A DNA stretch of 64,000 nt from an uncultured Tenacibaculum sp. (GCF_947498805.1 NZ_CANMLT010000011.1:49333-113332), one strand, 5' to 3'. Shown: positions 25,563-34,861, numbered from the stretch's first letter. The notes: a model not told the origin generated them from the sequence alone. Numbers and translations are program-made.

Positions 25563-26074
25563 TATATTTTATTTAATATGGTTAAATACTTTTTTAATTC
25601 TTCATTCAAAACTGCTTCATTAAAAGCTTCATCAGACACTACAATATCAAATAATCTATCATCAATATTTGCAAATCCTGCTTTCAATTTAGCCTGCGAC
25701 AACAAAGTTACCATATTTGTAAAAATATTAGATGATTTGGTATAATTAATAAGCAAATCATACTCATTTTTAACGAAGTTTTTAAGATTGTCTGATTTTA
25801 AACTTGCTTTAAAACCAAAATCATTATCAGTAAAAAATTCAGAAGAAGCTTCTTGTTTTTTTGAATATTCTCTAAAAGTAAAAACGGATATTTGTTCGTT
25901 TGTAAAGGGAAGTTTGTTGGTTAAGTTAGCCAACACAATGTTTATGAGAGATTCGTTATCTAATACAATCGCTACTTTTTTTATTTTATTAGAGTCTTGA
26001 CGCTTAATGACCGTTTTACGAATCATTTTGTCAAATACTTTTTGAATAGACTTTTGTTTAAGTTTGGATATCAT
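25562..26074 (-). CDS. DUF6913 family protein
   Basis: 170 residues, no signal peptide or membrane segment; basic N-terminus (KLKQKSIQKVFDKMIRK), then a mixed alpha/beta part with KVAIVLDNES, ISVFTFREY, YDLLINYTK and AGFANIDDRLFDIVV. I recognise it as the small protein that commonly precedes dapA in Flavobacteria (DUF6913). Function unknown. The phrase AGFANIDDRLFD recalls glycosyltransferase-9-like or NTP-binding folds, but this is weak. Start overlaps nothing; 1-base overlap with dapA. Confidence 0.75.
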   Translation of the reverse strand: MISKLKQKSIQKVFDKMIRKTVIKRQDSNKIKKVAIVLDNESLINIVLANLTNKLPFTNEQISVFTFREYSKKQEASSEFFTDNDFGFKASLKSDNLKNFVKNEYDLLINYTKSSNIFTNMVTLLSQAKLKAGFANIDDRLFDIVVSDEAFNEAVLNEELKKYLTILNKI

Positions 26075-26103
26075 TGTTAAAAATTGCGGACGCTAAAAAT
26101 ACA

Positions 26104-27189
26104 CTATTTATTACTAATTTCTAAAAGAATAAATTGATTCAATTGTTTCCCATATACTTGAAAATTATCATCAGAAACCAAAATAACTGATTGGTTTCCG
26201 TTCGATAAGTCAGGACCGAAAGTTATCCCTTCTATGTTATCTATAATCCCATCTGTTAATTTTTCTTGAACTGTACTAAAATCAATTAATAATTCTTTCT
26301 TTAACGGTACATATTTTTGATTTTTTAAGGATGTTATTTCTAATGTATTCGTTGTTTCTTTTTCTACAGAAGCTTTAAAAATTCGTACCACATTACCATA
26401 ACTCCCGTAACCACTTTGATAGATTCTTTCTATTACAAAAAACACTCCTTCTTTATATTCCAAGATTGAAGTTACTCCATTGAGGTTCACGTTACCTTTT
26501 GAAGGTTTATCAATTTTCTCTAATTCATAAGCATATTGCTTCTCAGCTTCTTTCTTTTCTTTATTAAAGTATGTTATTCTAATTGGTGATTGTGTTTTAT
26601 GAAATGTTGGTTCCTCTCCATCAACTTCTAAAGGTGCTTCCATTGCAACCCAAAAACCTTTGTTATCAACACTTTTACAAGAGCCTTCAAAAACCCCATT
26701 GTGTTTTGGTTGTCCATTTGAATTTGCTTTGAAATATGAAGGAATTGAATATTTTTCAATCTTTGAATTTTCTATATCTACTGAAAAAACAGATGGATCT
26801 TTTCCCTTTCTAATAGAACCTTCAGAAACTAAATTAAATTCCCCATCTGCATCTATAAAAATAGATTCTAAATCCAAAAAATGCTCTTTATAAAAACTAG
26901 AAGTAGTATCTCTAAGCTCAATAACTTTTTTAAAGTTTACCGAAGTAATTTTATCATTTTCAATTTCAATATCTGCGGTTAAAATTCTAGGATTTCGAGC
27001 ATCATCAACTACCATATAATATTCACCATTATAACCATCAATTCCCGATAAACCTCCTATAGTTGTATTGCTTAAACTAAGTGAATCTTTAACTACATAT
27101 TCATCAATATAGGTAAGGGTAATTTGTTCTTTTTTACAACTAAGAAATGTAACTATAAAAACAAGGGTGTAAAGTATTTTTTTCTTCAT
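26104..27189 (-). CDS. Lipoprotein with esterase-like phytase domain
   Basis: 361 residues. SpII lipobox TFLSC (Cys18). The mature part is a beta-propeller-like domain with GGLSGIDGYNGEYYMVVDD, FLDLESIFID, HNGVFEGSCKS, NGVTSILEY, and DNIEGITFGPDL, the pattern of the family named esterase-like activity of phytase (PF13449). Substrate unknown; an acidic metal-binding propeller acting on a phosphate ester at the cell surface is plausible. The ATG is exactly 4 nt after TATTTTTG, a leaderless arrangement. Confidence 0.8.
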   Translation of the reverse strand: MKKKILYTLVFIVTFLSCKKEQITLTYIDEYVVKDSLSLSNTTIGGLSGIDGYNGEYYMVVDDARNPRILTADIEIENDKITSVNFKKVIELRDTTSSFYKEHFLDLESIFIDADGEFNLVSEGSIRKGKDPSVFSVDIENSKIEKYSIPSYFKANSNGQPKHNGVFEGSCKSVDNKGFWVAMEAPLEVDGEEPTFHKTQSPIRITYFNKEKKEAEKQYAYELEKIDKPSKGNVNLNGVTSILEYKEGVFFVIERIYQSGYGSYGNVVRIFKASVEKETTNTLEITSLKNQKYVPLKKELLIDFSTVQEKLTDGIIDNIEGITFGPDLSNGNQSVILVSDDNFQVYGKQLNQFILLEISNK

Positions 27190-27193
27190 AATG

Positions 27194-27201
27194 CAAAAAT
27201 A
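27194..27201 (-). promoter_or_regulatory. -7 element, 4 nt before the start of the phytase-like lipoprotein
   Basis: On the minus strand TATTTTTG, then CATT, then ATG at 27189. Confidence 0.6.
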
Positions 27202-27265
27202 CTATTTAATTAATTCGTGTAAGGATTAAAAAGCAATTCGTCTAAAATTGTAAAACCAATATATA

Positions 27266-27655
27266 ATGAATAAGTATCTACCTATAATTTTAAAAATTAT
27301 TGCTGCAATTATTATGCTGCAAACATTGTTCTTCAAATTTACCGGTGCTCAAGAAAGTGTTGATTTGTTCACTAAACTCGCTGGAGAAAACGAAGCTTTG
27401 ATGCGAATTGGAACTGGGGTTTTGGAGTTAATAGCTTCTATTTTACTATTTGTTCCCAACAAGACTTGGTTAGGAGCTTTTCTTACCGTTGGTTTAATGG
27501 GAGGGGCTGTTATGAGTCATTTAACAAAGATTGGTATTGAGCATAATGGAGATGGTGGCGGATTGTTTATTTGCGCTGTTATAACTTTAGTTGCAGGAGG
27601 TATTTTACTTATATTAAATAGAAAGAGTATTCCTATTATAGGAAATAAATTATAG
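27266..27655 (+). CDS. DoxX-like membrane protein
   Basis: 129 residues with four hydrophobic segments: near 5-25, 50-67, 70-88 and 100-120. The order KIIAAIIMLQTLFFKFTGA, then FTKLAGENEALMRIGTGVLELIASILLF split by a short loop, then GAVMSHLTKIGIEHNGDGGG is the DoxX family pattern. Family members have been linked to redox or sulfur metabolism but the role here is unknown. Single gene with a strong terminator after it. Confidence 0.85.
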   Translation: MNKYLPIILKIIAAIIMLQTLFFKFTGAQESVDLFTKLAGENEALMRIGTGVLELIASILLFVPNKTWLGAFLTVGLMGGAVMSHLTKIGIEHNGDGGGLFICAVITLVAGGILLILNRKSIPIIGNKL

Positions 27656-27682
27656 TTTTTAATTTAATTTGATTTGTTAACC

Positions 27683-27722
27683 ATAAGCGGTTTTAGAGTT
27701 ATTCTAAAACCGCTTATTTTTT
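27683..27722. terminator. Bidirectional intrinsic terminator
   Basis: ATAAGCGGTTTTAGA, loop GTTAT, TCTAAAACCGCTTAT: perfect 15-bp stem with T-run, between convergent genes ending at 27655 and 27733. Confidence 0.93.
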
Positions 27723-27732
27723 CTCCTAAGAT

Positions 27733-28191
27733 TTACTCTATTGCAATAAAAATTTCTGCCTCACCATCAGTAGGATTTTGTGCTTTACTTCCATACACTT
27801 CAAAGTCTGCTGAATATGTTCTTTGAAGGTCTGAATTCCAAATTTTCATCCATTCATTTACCACAGCATCCTTTGTTAAATCTCCCTTAGCTATGAATTT
27901 CTTGTAATTCGCAGTTTCAATTTTACTTCCAATCATTCCTTCAGGAATATCATTTAAGTTTTCTACTCTGTATCCTAAAATCATGGTATATGGCTTGGTA
28001 TGATCTTTTTCATAATCGGTATATACCGCATAACTTTCTTCTCCTATTCTATTAGAAAGTTGATCACCTACCTTTTCTGTCATAAATCGTTGCCATAAAG
28101 CAGGAATGTCTTGCATTGCTTTTCCATTTTCATTTGTAGTTCTAACGGAAATTCCAACTACGTAAAATGCTTCTTTTTTTAATGTGTTCAT
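27733..28191 (-). CDS. GyrI-like / AraC effector-binding domain protein
   Basis: 152 residues, a stand-alone effector-binding domain. Marks: FYVVGISVRTTNENGKAM at the start, IPALWQRFM, YAVYTDYEKDHTKPYTMILG, and the end TYSADFEVYGSK then GEAEIFIAIE. Such SHS2-type domains bind small hydrophobic ligands, and some act as ligand sponges or toxin antagonists. The gene follows a YafY/WYL regulator on the same strand (55 bp), with its own TAnnTTTG element in between, so the regulator may control it. Confidence 0.82.
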   Translation of the reverse strand: MNTLKKEAFYVVGISVRTTNENGKAMQDIPALWQRFMTEKVGDQLSNRIGEESYAVYTDYEKDHTKPYTMILGYRVENLNDIPEGMIGSKIETANYKKFIAKGDLTKDAVVNEWMKIWNSDLQRTYSADFEVYGSKAQNPTDGEAEIFIAIE

Positions 28192-28214
28192 TGTTTTATA
28201 TTTTAATGTTTACA

Positions 28215-28222
28215 CAAAAATA
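28215..28222 (-). promoter_or_regulatory. -7 element of the GyrI-like gene
   Basis: TATTTTTG on the minus strand, about 24 bp before the ATG at 28191. Confidence 0.45.
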
Positions 28223-28246
28223 GAAGCAGACCATGACAAGGGTTTG

Positions 28247-28948
28247 TCAGGGGGTATTGTATTTTTCTTCACAAATTTTAAAATATTCTTCTAAGGTTAA
28301 ATTGTGAGGTTCAAAATTTGCTCCCGTATATTGCATATTCTTTATACAATCAATCCTAAAAGCTCGAAACTCATTTCGCAATCTGCAAAAAGCAATTAAC
28401 AACCAATTTAAATTGGTGCTATACATAGCAAATGGCTCTACAATTCGTTTGGTAAATTGATTTTGAAGTGATAAATATTCTAATTCTATCAAATGAAAGT
28501 TTGTAATTGCCGTTTGAAGTTCCATTAAATAACTACTAGACCTTTCATTATCTTGATTCATTCGAAAAACAATTCTTTTCGATAACAAATCTGCTTTGTC
28601 TTTTTGTGAATATTTTAAAACGGCTTTAATCTTAGTAATGGCATTGCTATAGTTATCTACAAATGACGCATCTTTATTTTTTAATATCAATTGCTCTGCT
28701 GTAATTAAAGCATTGGCTTCTTCCTCTGAAAACATTACAGGAGGTAATTGAAATCCTTCTTGTAAAGAATATCCTTTTCCTTCTTCTACTACGACAGGAA
28801 CACCAGAATCTTCTAGTGTTCTTATATCTCTATATATGGTCCGAATACTTACTTCAAACTTCTCTGCTAATTCTCTAGCAGTAAGTAGTCTTTTTGACTG
28901 TAATAAGGTAACTATCTTGGTTAACCTAGTAAGTCTCGGCTTTTCCAT
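28247..28948 (-). CDS. YafY family WYL-domain transcriptional regulator
   Basis: 233 residues. N-terminal winged helix (HTH_11, residues 5-60: LLTARELAEKFEVSIRTIYR, then DIRTLEDSGVPVVVEEGKGY), linker helix, and a C-terminal WYL domain (about 140-225) with YSTNLNWLLIAFCRLRNEFR and AFRIDCIKNM. The usual W-Y-L triad appears as NWLLIAF. Likely a local repressor or activator sensing a ligand through the WYL domain. Lies between lysoplasmalogenase (8 bp) and the GyrI-like gene. Confidence 0.9.
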   Translation of the reverse strand: MEKPRLTRLTKIVTLLQSKRLLTARELAEKFEVSIRTIYRDIRTLEDSGVPVVVEEGKGYSLQEGFQLPPVMFSEEEANALITAEQLILKNKDASFVDNYSNAITKIKAVLKYSQKDKADLLSKRIVFRMNQDNERSSSYLMELQTAITNFHLIELEYLSLQNQFTKRIVEPFAMYSTNLNWLLIAFCRLRNEFRAFRIDCIKNMQYTGANFEPHNLTLEEYFKICEEKYNTP

Positions 28949-28956
28949 TGTATAAT

Positions 28957-29613
28957 TTAATTACTTTTTGCTATCAATGCTTTTACGATTAAGTATTGAG
29001 CTACTATATACAAAACGATAATCGAAATATCGAAAAGTCTTTTAGGAGTATAGAAGTTATTCAATGCTATTAAACTATCTGAAGCAATAAACAAAACAGC
29101 TCCTAATAACAACCAAGAACTTGAGGTAGACTTACCTTGTCTATAATGTAATAAAGCAGCTGTTCCAAAAGTTGATATCGTTATTCCATATACAATCACA
29201 GGAACTAACATTTCTCCTAGATTTACATAGATTAAACTTAACAAACCAATAAATAATACTACAAATGGAATGGCAGATGTAATCATTTTGGTAGTGAGTT
29301 CTTTATGTAACAGATCTGTCACAATTTTTATATAAATAACATGTGCTAATAAAAAAGAAGCTAACCCAAAAACAAAAAACTTCTCTTTATTCAACAAAAA
29401 CACATCTCCCCAAAACGAAAAAAACAAGGCGGACAATACCCAAAAACTAGGTTTCTTAACCGACACTAAATACACTACCGCTAGGGTTGTCATTAGTAAA
29501 GGTTTAAAAATCATTTCTAAATTTTTGTTTTGTGTGATTACCGCATACACATCTGCGATAGCCGCTATTAAAAAGACAAGGCTAGCCAGCGTAGTTTTAG
29601 TTTGTTTGGTCAT
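28957..29613 (-). CDS. Lysoplasmalogenase family membrane protein (YhhN/TMEM86)
   Basis: 218 residues, seven to eight hydrophobic segments. Family residues visible: KPLLMTTLAVVYLV, FFSFWGDVFLL (the conserved GD), HVIYIK and AVLFIASDSLIALNNF (conserved SD). By family it would hydrolyse the vinyl ether of lysoplasmalogens, though in bacteria this is rarely shown. 11 bp downstream of ligA on the same strand and 8 bp before the WYL regulator, so probably one transcript. Confidence 0.85.
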   Translation of the reverse strand: MTKQTKTTLASLVFLIAAIADVYAVITQNKNLEMIFKPLLMTTLAVVYLVSVKKPSFWVLSALFFSFWGDVFLLNKEKFFVFGLASFLLAHVIYIKIVTDLLHKELTTKMITSAIPFVVLFIGLLSLIYVNLGEMLVPVIVYGITISTFGTAALLHYRQGKSTSSSWLLLGAVLFIASDSLIALNNFYTPKRLFDISIIVLYIVAQYLIVKALIAKSN

Positions 29614-29624
29614 TGAATTATTTT

Positions 29625-31622
29625 TTAGTTTATCATATCAATAAAATCCTGTTCCGAAATAATTGGTATTTCAAGATTTTGTGCTTTCTCTAACTTACTT
29701 GGTCCCATATTATCTCCTGCAACGACATAACCTGTTTTTTTGGAAATAGATGAACTTACCTTTCCTCCATTATCTTCAATGGCCTTTTTCAGCTCATTTC
29801 TACTCATCTGGTGAAATACTCCTGAAACCACAAATACTTTTCCTGCTAATTTATCGGTTTGTCCTTCTAAACTCTCCGCTGAAATTTCTAGTTGTACACC
29901 ATAAGACTTCAATCTATCTACTAATTGAATGTTTCCTAAATCATTAGAAAAATCAATAATACTTTGTGCTATTCTATCTCCAATTTCATCGACCGCCACT
30001 AAGGTTTCAAAATCAGCAGCCATTAAATTATCAATCGACTTAAAATGTTTGGCTAATTTTTTAGCTACAGTTTCTCCTACGAATCGAATTCCTAATGCAT
30101 ACAGTACTTTTTCAAACGGAATTTCTTTAGACTTTTCTATTCCGTTGATCATATTTTGTGCTGATTTCTCTGCCATTCTCTCCAACGGAATTACTTGATC
30201 TACTTTTAACTCATATAAATCAGCATAGTTCTGAATCAGTCCTTCTTTTCTTAATAGGTCAACCGTTTCTCCTCCTAACCCATCAATGTCCATTGCTTTT
30301 CTACTAATAAAATGCTGAATCCTACCCGTAATTTGAGGAGCACATCCAAATTCATTCGGACAGTAATGTTTTGCGTCTCCTTCTGTTCGTATAAGTTCTG
30401 TATCACATTCTGGACAATCAGTAGCATATACTGTAGGTTGAGAATCGTTGCTCCTTTTGGTAAGATCTACTTTGATTATTTTTGGAATAATCTCCCCTCC
30501 TTTTTCCACAAAAACTGTATCTCCTAAACGAATGTCTAATTTTTCAATCTGGTCTGCATTGTGTAAAGAAGCTCTCTTTACCACTGTTCCTGCTAAATGC
30601 ACTGGTTCCAAATTGGCTACAGGTGTTATAGCCCCTGTACGTCCAACTTGATAGGTAATTTCATTTAACACTGTTGAAACTTGCTCTGCTTTGAATTTAT
30701 ATGCAATAGCCCAACGTGGTGCCTTTGAGGTATAGCCTAATTCATCTTGCTGTTGAAAAGAATTTACTTTAATCACTACTCCATCCGTTTCATATGGTAA
30801 GTCATGTCGTTTCTCATCCCATTCATTTACAAAGGCTAGTACTTCTTCTATTGACTTTTTTAATTCTATAGTTTTCGGCACTTTAAATCCAACACTACGA
30901 GCAGCTTCTAAACTTTCATAATGTGAAGCATACTTACGTTCATTCGTTACAACCTGATATAGTAAACAATCTAACGGACGCTTTGCTACCTCTCCACTAT
31001 CTTGTAGTTTTAAACTTCCACTTGCTGTGTTTCTAGGATTTCTATAAGGCTCTTCTCCATTAGCTACCCTTTCCTCATTCATTTTATTGAATCCTTCAAT
31101 TGGCAAAATAATCTCACCTCTCATTTCAAAGTCAGAAACAAAATCGCCATTAGGTACTAAGGGAATTGATTTTATGGTTCGAATATTTGTAGTTACCTCA
31201 TCTCCTTGAAAACCATCTCCTCTGGTAACCGCTCTAAGGAATGCTCCATTTTCATAGGTTAAATTTATGGAAGCTCCATCGTACTTTAACTCACAAGTAT
31301 ATTCAATATCGGTGGTTCCTAATATCTTTTGAATTCTCTTTTCCCAATCTAACAAGTCTTCTTTAGAATAAGAATTATCCAATGAATACATTCGGTTTTT
31401 ATGAACGATTGTTTCAAAATTCTTTGTAATATCTCCTCCTACTCTCTGCGTTGGCGAATTTGCATCAAAAAATTGTGGATTCTCTTCTTCTAACTTCTCC
31501 AACTCCTTCAGCTTCATATCAAATTCATAATCTGAAATAGTTGCATTATCTAACACATAGTAATTATGGTTGTGTTGACGTAATTCTTCTCGTAATTCTT
31601 GTATTTTTTGTTCGATTGTCAT
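29625..31622 (-). CDS. ligA: NAD-dependent DNA ligase
   Basis: 665 residues, full length. Order: Ia domain (HNHNYYVLDNATISDYEFD), adenylation domain with the nucleophilic lysine in CELKYDGASI near residue 115, OB fold, four-cysteine zinc finger (CPECDTEL ... CPNEFGC, about 405-430), helix-hairpin-helix repeats, and a C-terminal BRCT domain (from about 590, GKVFVVSGVFHQMSR). Joins Okazaki fragments. 15 bp downstream of a lipoprotein gene. Confidence 0.97.
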   Translation of the reverse strand: MTIEQKIQELREELRQHNHNYYVLDNATISDYEFDMKLKELEKLEEENPQFFDANSPTQRVGGDITKNFETIVHKNRMYSLDNSYSKEDLLDWEKRIQKILGTTDIEYTCELKYDGASINLTYENGAFLRAVTRGDGFQGDEVTTNIRTIKSIPLVPNGDFVSDFEMRGEIILPIEGFNKMNEERVANGEEPYRNPRNTASGSLKLQDSGEVAKRPLDCLLYQVVTNERKYASHYESLEAARSVGFKVPKTIELKKSIEEVLAFVNEWDEKRHDLPYETDGVVIKVNSFQQQDELGYTSKAPRWAIAYKFKAEQVSTVLNEITYQVGRTGAITPVANLEPVHLAGTVVKRASLHNADQIEKLDIRLGDTVFVEKGGEIIPKIIKVDLTKRSNDSQPTVYATDCPECDTELIRTEGDAKHYCPNEFGCAPQITGRIQHFISRKAMDIDGLGGETVDLLRKEGLIQNYADLYELKVDQVIPLERMAEKSAQNMINGIEKSKEIPFEKVLYALGIRFVGETVAKKLAKHFKSIDNLMAADFETLVAVDEIGDRIAQSIIDFSNDLGNIQLVDRLKSYGVQLEISAESLEGQTDKLAGKVFVVSGVFHQMSRNELKKAIEDNGGKVSSSISKKTGYVVAGDNMGPSKLEKAQNLEIPIISEQDFIDMIN

Positions 31623-31637
31623 TCTAATAATTAGCTT

Positions 31638-32087
31638 TTACCCTTCAGGATTAAAAATCCCTAAAGCCATTTTAATATCTATATCGGTATTTACTCCCTC
31701 TAAAATTTGTACTGAATCTTTTTGTTGAAGTACTACACCATAGTCTAATTCCTTTTTATCTCTGTCTATATAAAGCGTGTCTTTTTTTGAATCAATCAAC
31801 GCAACCAAGCGTTGTTCCACAAAATAGATTTTATACTGCTCTTTTTGTTCTTTATAAAATTGATTTGCATAGTAGTTAAAGTCTCCATCTACCTCAGCAA
31901 TTCCTTCAACATCTTTGAGTTTTTCATTTAGATGTTTTTCTAAAGGTTTAAGAAACAATATGCAGTCATCCTGCACATAAAAAACAGGTCTCGTATCAAT
32001 ATTACCTTGAGATTTTATTTCTTTCTTTGTTTCTGCATTCTTACATCCAATGCTAACAATGAACAACAATAGTAGTATTCTTCTCAT
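31638..32087 (-). CDS. Hypothetical lipoprotein
   Basis: 149 residues with a lipobox IVSIGC (Cys15). The mature part is mixed with alternating acidic and aromatic residues (YVQDDCILFLKPLEKHL, FNYYANQFYKEQKEQYKIYF) and ends MALGIFNPEG. Not recognised. One base separates it from the upstream DinB-like gene, and ligA starts 15 bp downstream, so it is in the middle of a transcript. No motif suggests activity. Confidence 0.7.
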   Translation of the reverse strand: MRRILLLLFIVSIGCKNAETKKEIKSQGNIDTRPVFYVQDDCILFLKPLEKHLNEKLKDVEGIAEVDGDFNYYANQFYKEQKEQYKIYFVEQRLVALIDSKKDTLYIDRDKKELDYGVVLQQKDSVQILEGVNTDIDIKMALGIFNPEG

Positions 32088-32088
32088 T

Positions 32089-32667
32089 CTACTTTTTTAC
32101 TGTTCCCGTTAAAAAACTTGGTCCTTTAGGTAAAGGACTACCTGCAGAACGACGGAAAGATACTATTTGACCACAATGCCATATTGCATCTGCTATTGGT
32201 CCGTTTAATTGATTCCAAAATGGATATTCAGCAACTTCTCCATTTCTTCTAGGTATCTTCATTACAAACTTTGATAAATCGTCTGAAGCTTTTAAAATAT
32301 CACTTGCTTTTTTAAAGTTTTCTAAGGTTAATTTTCTCATTTCTGCAAAGGTTAATGAACCTTCCTTTGGAAAACTCATTTCAGTTCCTTCAACCGCACT
32401 TAATGTCATGATAGATAACACCAAAATATGATCTACTGTATCAAACAAACTTCTAGCATCTTTACTCGGCTTAAACTTTAAATCTTCCTCCTTTAATCCT
32501 TCTGTTGCCCAATAATAACGAAACCCTAATCCATCTACCAATCTACCTGCTACAGTTCCTTGCGTAAACTCTTTTGGAGCTTCTGGTATTTCATAATATG
32601 GTAAATCTTGTGCATTCATAGCCATAGAAAATATAAATAATAAAAAAGATGTAATAATTGTTTTCAT
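32089..32667 (-). CDS. Exported DinB-like family protein
   Basis: 192 residues with a signal peptide (ending MAMNAQ, about residue 19). The mature part is a four-helix bundle of the DinB/YfiT type: metal-ligand candidates are the histidine in FDTVDHILVLS and the one in DAIWHCGQIVSFRR, with GFRYYWATEGL before them. DinB folds bind a divalent metal and often act as thiol-dependent transferases; an exported one is less common. Activity unknown. Confidence 0.78.
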   Translation of the reverse strand: MKTIITSFLLFIFSMAMNAQDLPYYEIPEAPKEFTQGTVAGRLVDGLGFRYYWATEGLKEEDLKFKPSKDARSLFDTVDHILVLSIMTLSAVEGTEMSFPKEGSLTFAEMRKLTLENFKKASDILKASDDLSKFVMKIPRRNGEVAEYPFWNQLNGPIADAIWHCGQIVSFRRSAGSPLPKGPSFLTGTVKK

Positions 32668-32740
32668 ACTCGTAGTTTAAGGGCTAAGTTAAAGAAAACT
32701 TTTGAGTATTTTATTGGGGATATCTTTCTATTATCAACAA

Positions 32741-32770
32741 AAAAACCGAAGCATTTCTACTTCGGTTTTT
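32741..32770. terminator. Intrinsic terminator
   Basis: AAAAACCGAAG, 8-base loop, CTTCGGTTTTT, 24 bp beyond the stop of the exported protein at 32794. The same stem core (ACCGAAG/CTTCGGT) recurs at 52756. Confidence 0.88.
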
Positions 32771-32793
32771 AACTATTCTAACATTATATAACA

Positions 32794-33189
32794 CTATCTT
32801 CTCAAGGTCATTGTATACACAACGTCTCCTTCAGTTGCAGAAAATAATAGTTCTTTATCATTTAATTTTTCAATCTTGAATCCGGCAGCTAATGCCTCTT
32901 CATCTTCAAATGTTACGGCTTTCTCCTCTTCATCAAACTTCCACACACCTTCTTTTTGATCATTACTCATTTGAATTTGATACTTTCCATCTGCATAAAA
33001 ATGCATCCAGCTTTCTTTCTGAGTAAAATCTTCTTTCTGTTCTCCTATTTGAACAGAACTTACTGACCACTTACCAGCAGTTAAAAAATCTAGCTCGTTA
33101 ATTTCTTGAGCGTACGTAAAGGTTGAGATAATTAAAAGGAATGAGAAAATAGAGAATACCTTCACAAAAAGTGTAAGTACTTTTTTCAT
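32794..33189 (-). CDS. Exported lipocalin-like hypothetical protein
   Basis: 131 residues with a signal peptide (cleavage near FTYAQ, residue 28). The mature part reads like a small lipocalin-type beta-barrel: LTAGKWSVSSVQIG, WMHFYADGKYQIQM, EGVWKFDEEEKAVTF and DKELLFSATEGDVVYTMTL. This pattern is shared by small uncharacterised exported proteins of Bacteroidota. Ligand unknown. Own promoter 30 bp upstream and own terminator downstream. Confidence 0.7.
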   Translation of the reverse strand: MKKVLTLFVKVFSIFSFLLIISTFTYAQEINELDFLTAGKWSVSSVQIGEQKEDFTQKESWMHFYADGKYQIQMSNDQKEGVWKFDEEEKAVTFEDEEALAAGFKIEKLNDKELLFSATEGDVVYTMTLRR

Positions 33190-33218
33190 AATTTGGGGAT
33201 ATTTAGGGGTTTACGTTT

Positions 33219-33226
33219 CAAAAATA
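33219..33226 (-). promoter_or_regulatory. -7 element of the lipocalin-like gene
   Basis: TATTTTTG on the minus strand, about 30 bp before the ATG, next to the gap terminator. Confidence 0.5.
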
Positions 33227-33231
33227 ACAAA

Positions 33232-33261
33232 AAAACCGAAACATACAAATGTTTCGGTTTT
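33232..33261. terminator. Intrinsic terminator after gap
   Basis: AAAACCGAAACAT, 4-base loop, ATGTTTCGGTTTT: perfect 13-bp stem, 25 bp beyond the gap stop. Confidence 0.9.
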
Positions 33262-33286
33262 AATTTTATTTATTTCTTAAACTATG

Positions 33287-34729
33287 TTAATAGTAAGTAT
33301 AACGACGAACCTTAGCAATATGCTTCGCTAAACGCATTACTTGATGCGAATATCCATACTCATTATCATACCATACATAAATAACAATAGTATCTCCATC
33401 TGCAATAGTTGCTTTGCTATCAAAAATTGAAGGAGCTGTTGTTCCAACGATATCAGATGATACTAATTCATTACTTAATGAATATTGAATTTGCTCTACT
33501 AAGTTTCCTTCTAAAGCATTTTGCTTCATAATTGCATTTACAGATTCTACAGTGGTTGTAGAGTTTAACTGTAAATTTAAGATAGCTAATGATCCATTTG
33601 GAACTGGTACACGAATCGCACTAGAAGTTAACTTACCTTCTAAAGCTGGTAATGCTTTTGATACTGCCTTTCCTGCTCCAGTTTCTGTAATTACCATATT
33701 TAAAGCTGCTGCTCTACCTCTACGGTATTTCTTATGCATATTATCAACTAAGTTCTGATCGTTTGTATATGCATGAATTGTTTCTAAGTGCCCTTTCTTA
33801 ATTCCGAAGTTATCTTCTAATACCTTTAATACTGGTGTAATAGCATTGGTTGTACAAGAAGCTGCTGAGAAAATATCGATATTATCTGGATTGTTTTCTA
33901 AGTGATTTACTCCATGAACAATATTTGGTATCCCTTTTCCTGGTGCAGTTAATAACACTTTACTTGCTCCATTTGGTACCAAATGACGACTTAATGCTTC
34001 TTGATCTCTAAATGCTCCTGTATTATCTATAATTAAAGCATCATTGATTCCGTATGCTGTATAGTCAATATCTTCTGGCTTTGCAGCAGAAATCATATAT
34101 ACAGTAGTTCCATTAATGATTAAAGCATTGTTTTCAGCATCTACTTGAACTGTTCCTAAGAAATCTCCGTGTACTGAATCAATACTTAATAAAGAAGCTC
34201 TTTTTTCTAAAACTGCCTCATTAATTTCTCCACGAGTAACTACAGCTCTTAAACGTAATTGAGAACCTTTACCCATTTTACTACTTAACTCACGAGCTAA
34301 TAAACGTCCGATACGTCCAAAACCATACAATACAACATCTTTTGGTTGGATATCTGCCGCTCCTGTAGCATCTGCCAATTGATTTTTTACAAAATCAACA
34401 GTGTCTATAGCGCTATCTTCAGCTAAATGATACTCGTAAGCTAATTTACCTATATCTAATTTTGAAGCAGGTAAGTCAATTGATTGAATTGCTTTAGCTA
34501 TAGCTAAAGCATCTTCAATGGTAATTGGCTTTGCTACAAACTCCTTTGCATAGTTGATCAAATTTAAAACCTCACTAGCTCTTTTATCTACCAATGGATT
34601 TCTAAATAATACTAACTCAATTGATTTATCATACCATAAATCATTAACGATATTAATAAACTCAACCGTAGCTCTTCTTACCTGTGCTTGATTTACTACT
34701 TCTTTTTCGTAATTTGTTATTGTTGACAT
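33287..34729 (-). CDS. gap: Glyceraldehyde-3-phosphate dehydrogenase, long form
   Basis: 480 residues: a glycolytic GAPDH core preceded by an extra N-terminal region of about 125 residues. Core marks: VVLYGFGRIGRLLARE (NAD fold), IDNTGAF, catalytic Cys in FSAASCTTNAITPVL, HAYTNDQ, SSAIRVPVPNGS and WYDNEYGYSHQVM. The long N-terminal extension (VRRATVEFINIVNDLWYD...) is known from a GAPDH class common in Bacteroidota and has no assigned role. Single-gene transcript with TACTTTTG upstream. Confidence 0.93.
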   Translation of the reverse strand: MSTITNYEKEVVNQAQVRRATVEFINIVNDLWYDKSIELVLFRNPLVDKRASEVLNLINYAKEFVAKPITIEDALAIAKAIQSIDLPASKLDIGKLAYEYHLAEDSAIDTVDFVKNQLADATGAADIQPKDVVLYGFGRIGRLLARELSSKMGKGSQLRLRAVVTRGEINEAVLEKRASLLSIDSVHGDFLGTVQVDAENNALIINGTTVYMISAAKPEDIDYTAYGINDALIIDNTGAFRDQEALSRHLVPNGASKVLLTAPGKGIPNIVHGVNHLENNPDNIDIFSAASCTTNAITPVLKVLEDNFGIKKGHLETIHAYTNDQNLVDNMHKKYRRGRAAALNMVITETGAGKAVSKALPALEGKLTSSAIRVPVPNGSLAILNLQLNSTTTVESVNAIMKQNALEGNLVEQIQYSLSNELVSSDIVGTTAPSIFDSKATIADGDTIVIYVWYDNEYGYSHQVMRLAKHIAKVRRYTYY

Positions 34730-34762
34730 AGTTGTGTGTTAACTAAATTTAAAAATTTGGTG

Positions 34763-34770
34763 CAAAAGTA
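34763..34770 (-). promoter_or_regulatory. -7 element of gap
   Basis: TACTTTTG followed by C on the minus strand, about 34 bp before the gap ATG. Confidence 0.5.
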
Positions 34771-34806
34771 GTTATTTCAAACGATTTCGTACACCTTTTA
34801 TAAAAG

Positions 34807-34840
34807 AAAAAATCTCATCAAAATTTGATGAGATTTTATA
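34807..34840. terminator. Intrinsic terminator after the HtrA gene
   Basis: AAAATCTCATCAAA and TTTGATGAGATTTT around a single A, 20 bp beyond the stop at 34862. Confidence 0.88.
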
Positions 34841-34861
34841 CTTATAATTTAAACTTTATTT

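Noticed and set aside
30312..30651. Plus-strand frames inside ligA
   Set aside because: Antisense to a clear, full-length DNA ligase gene; no family resemblance.
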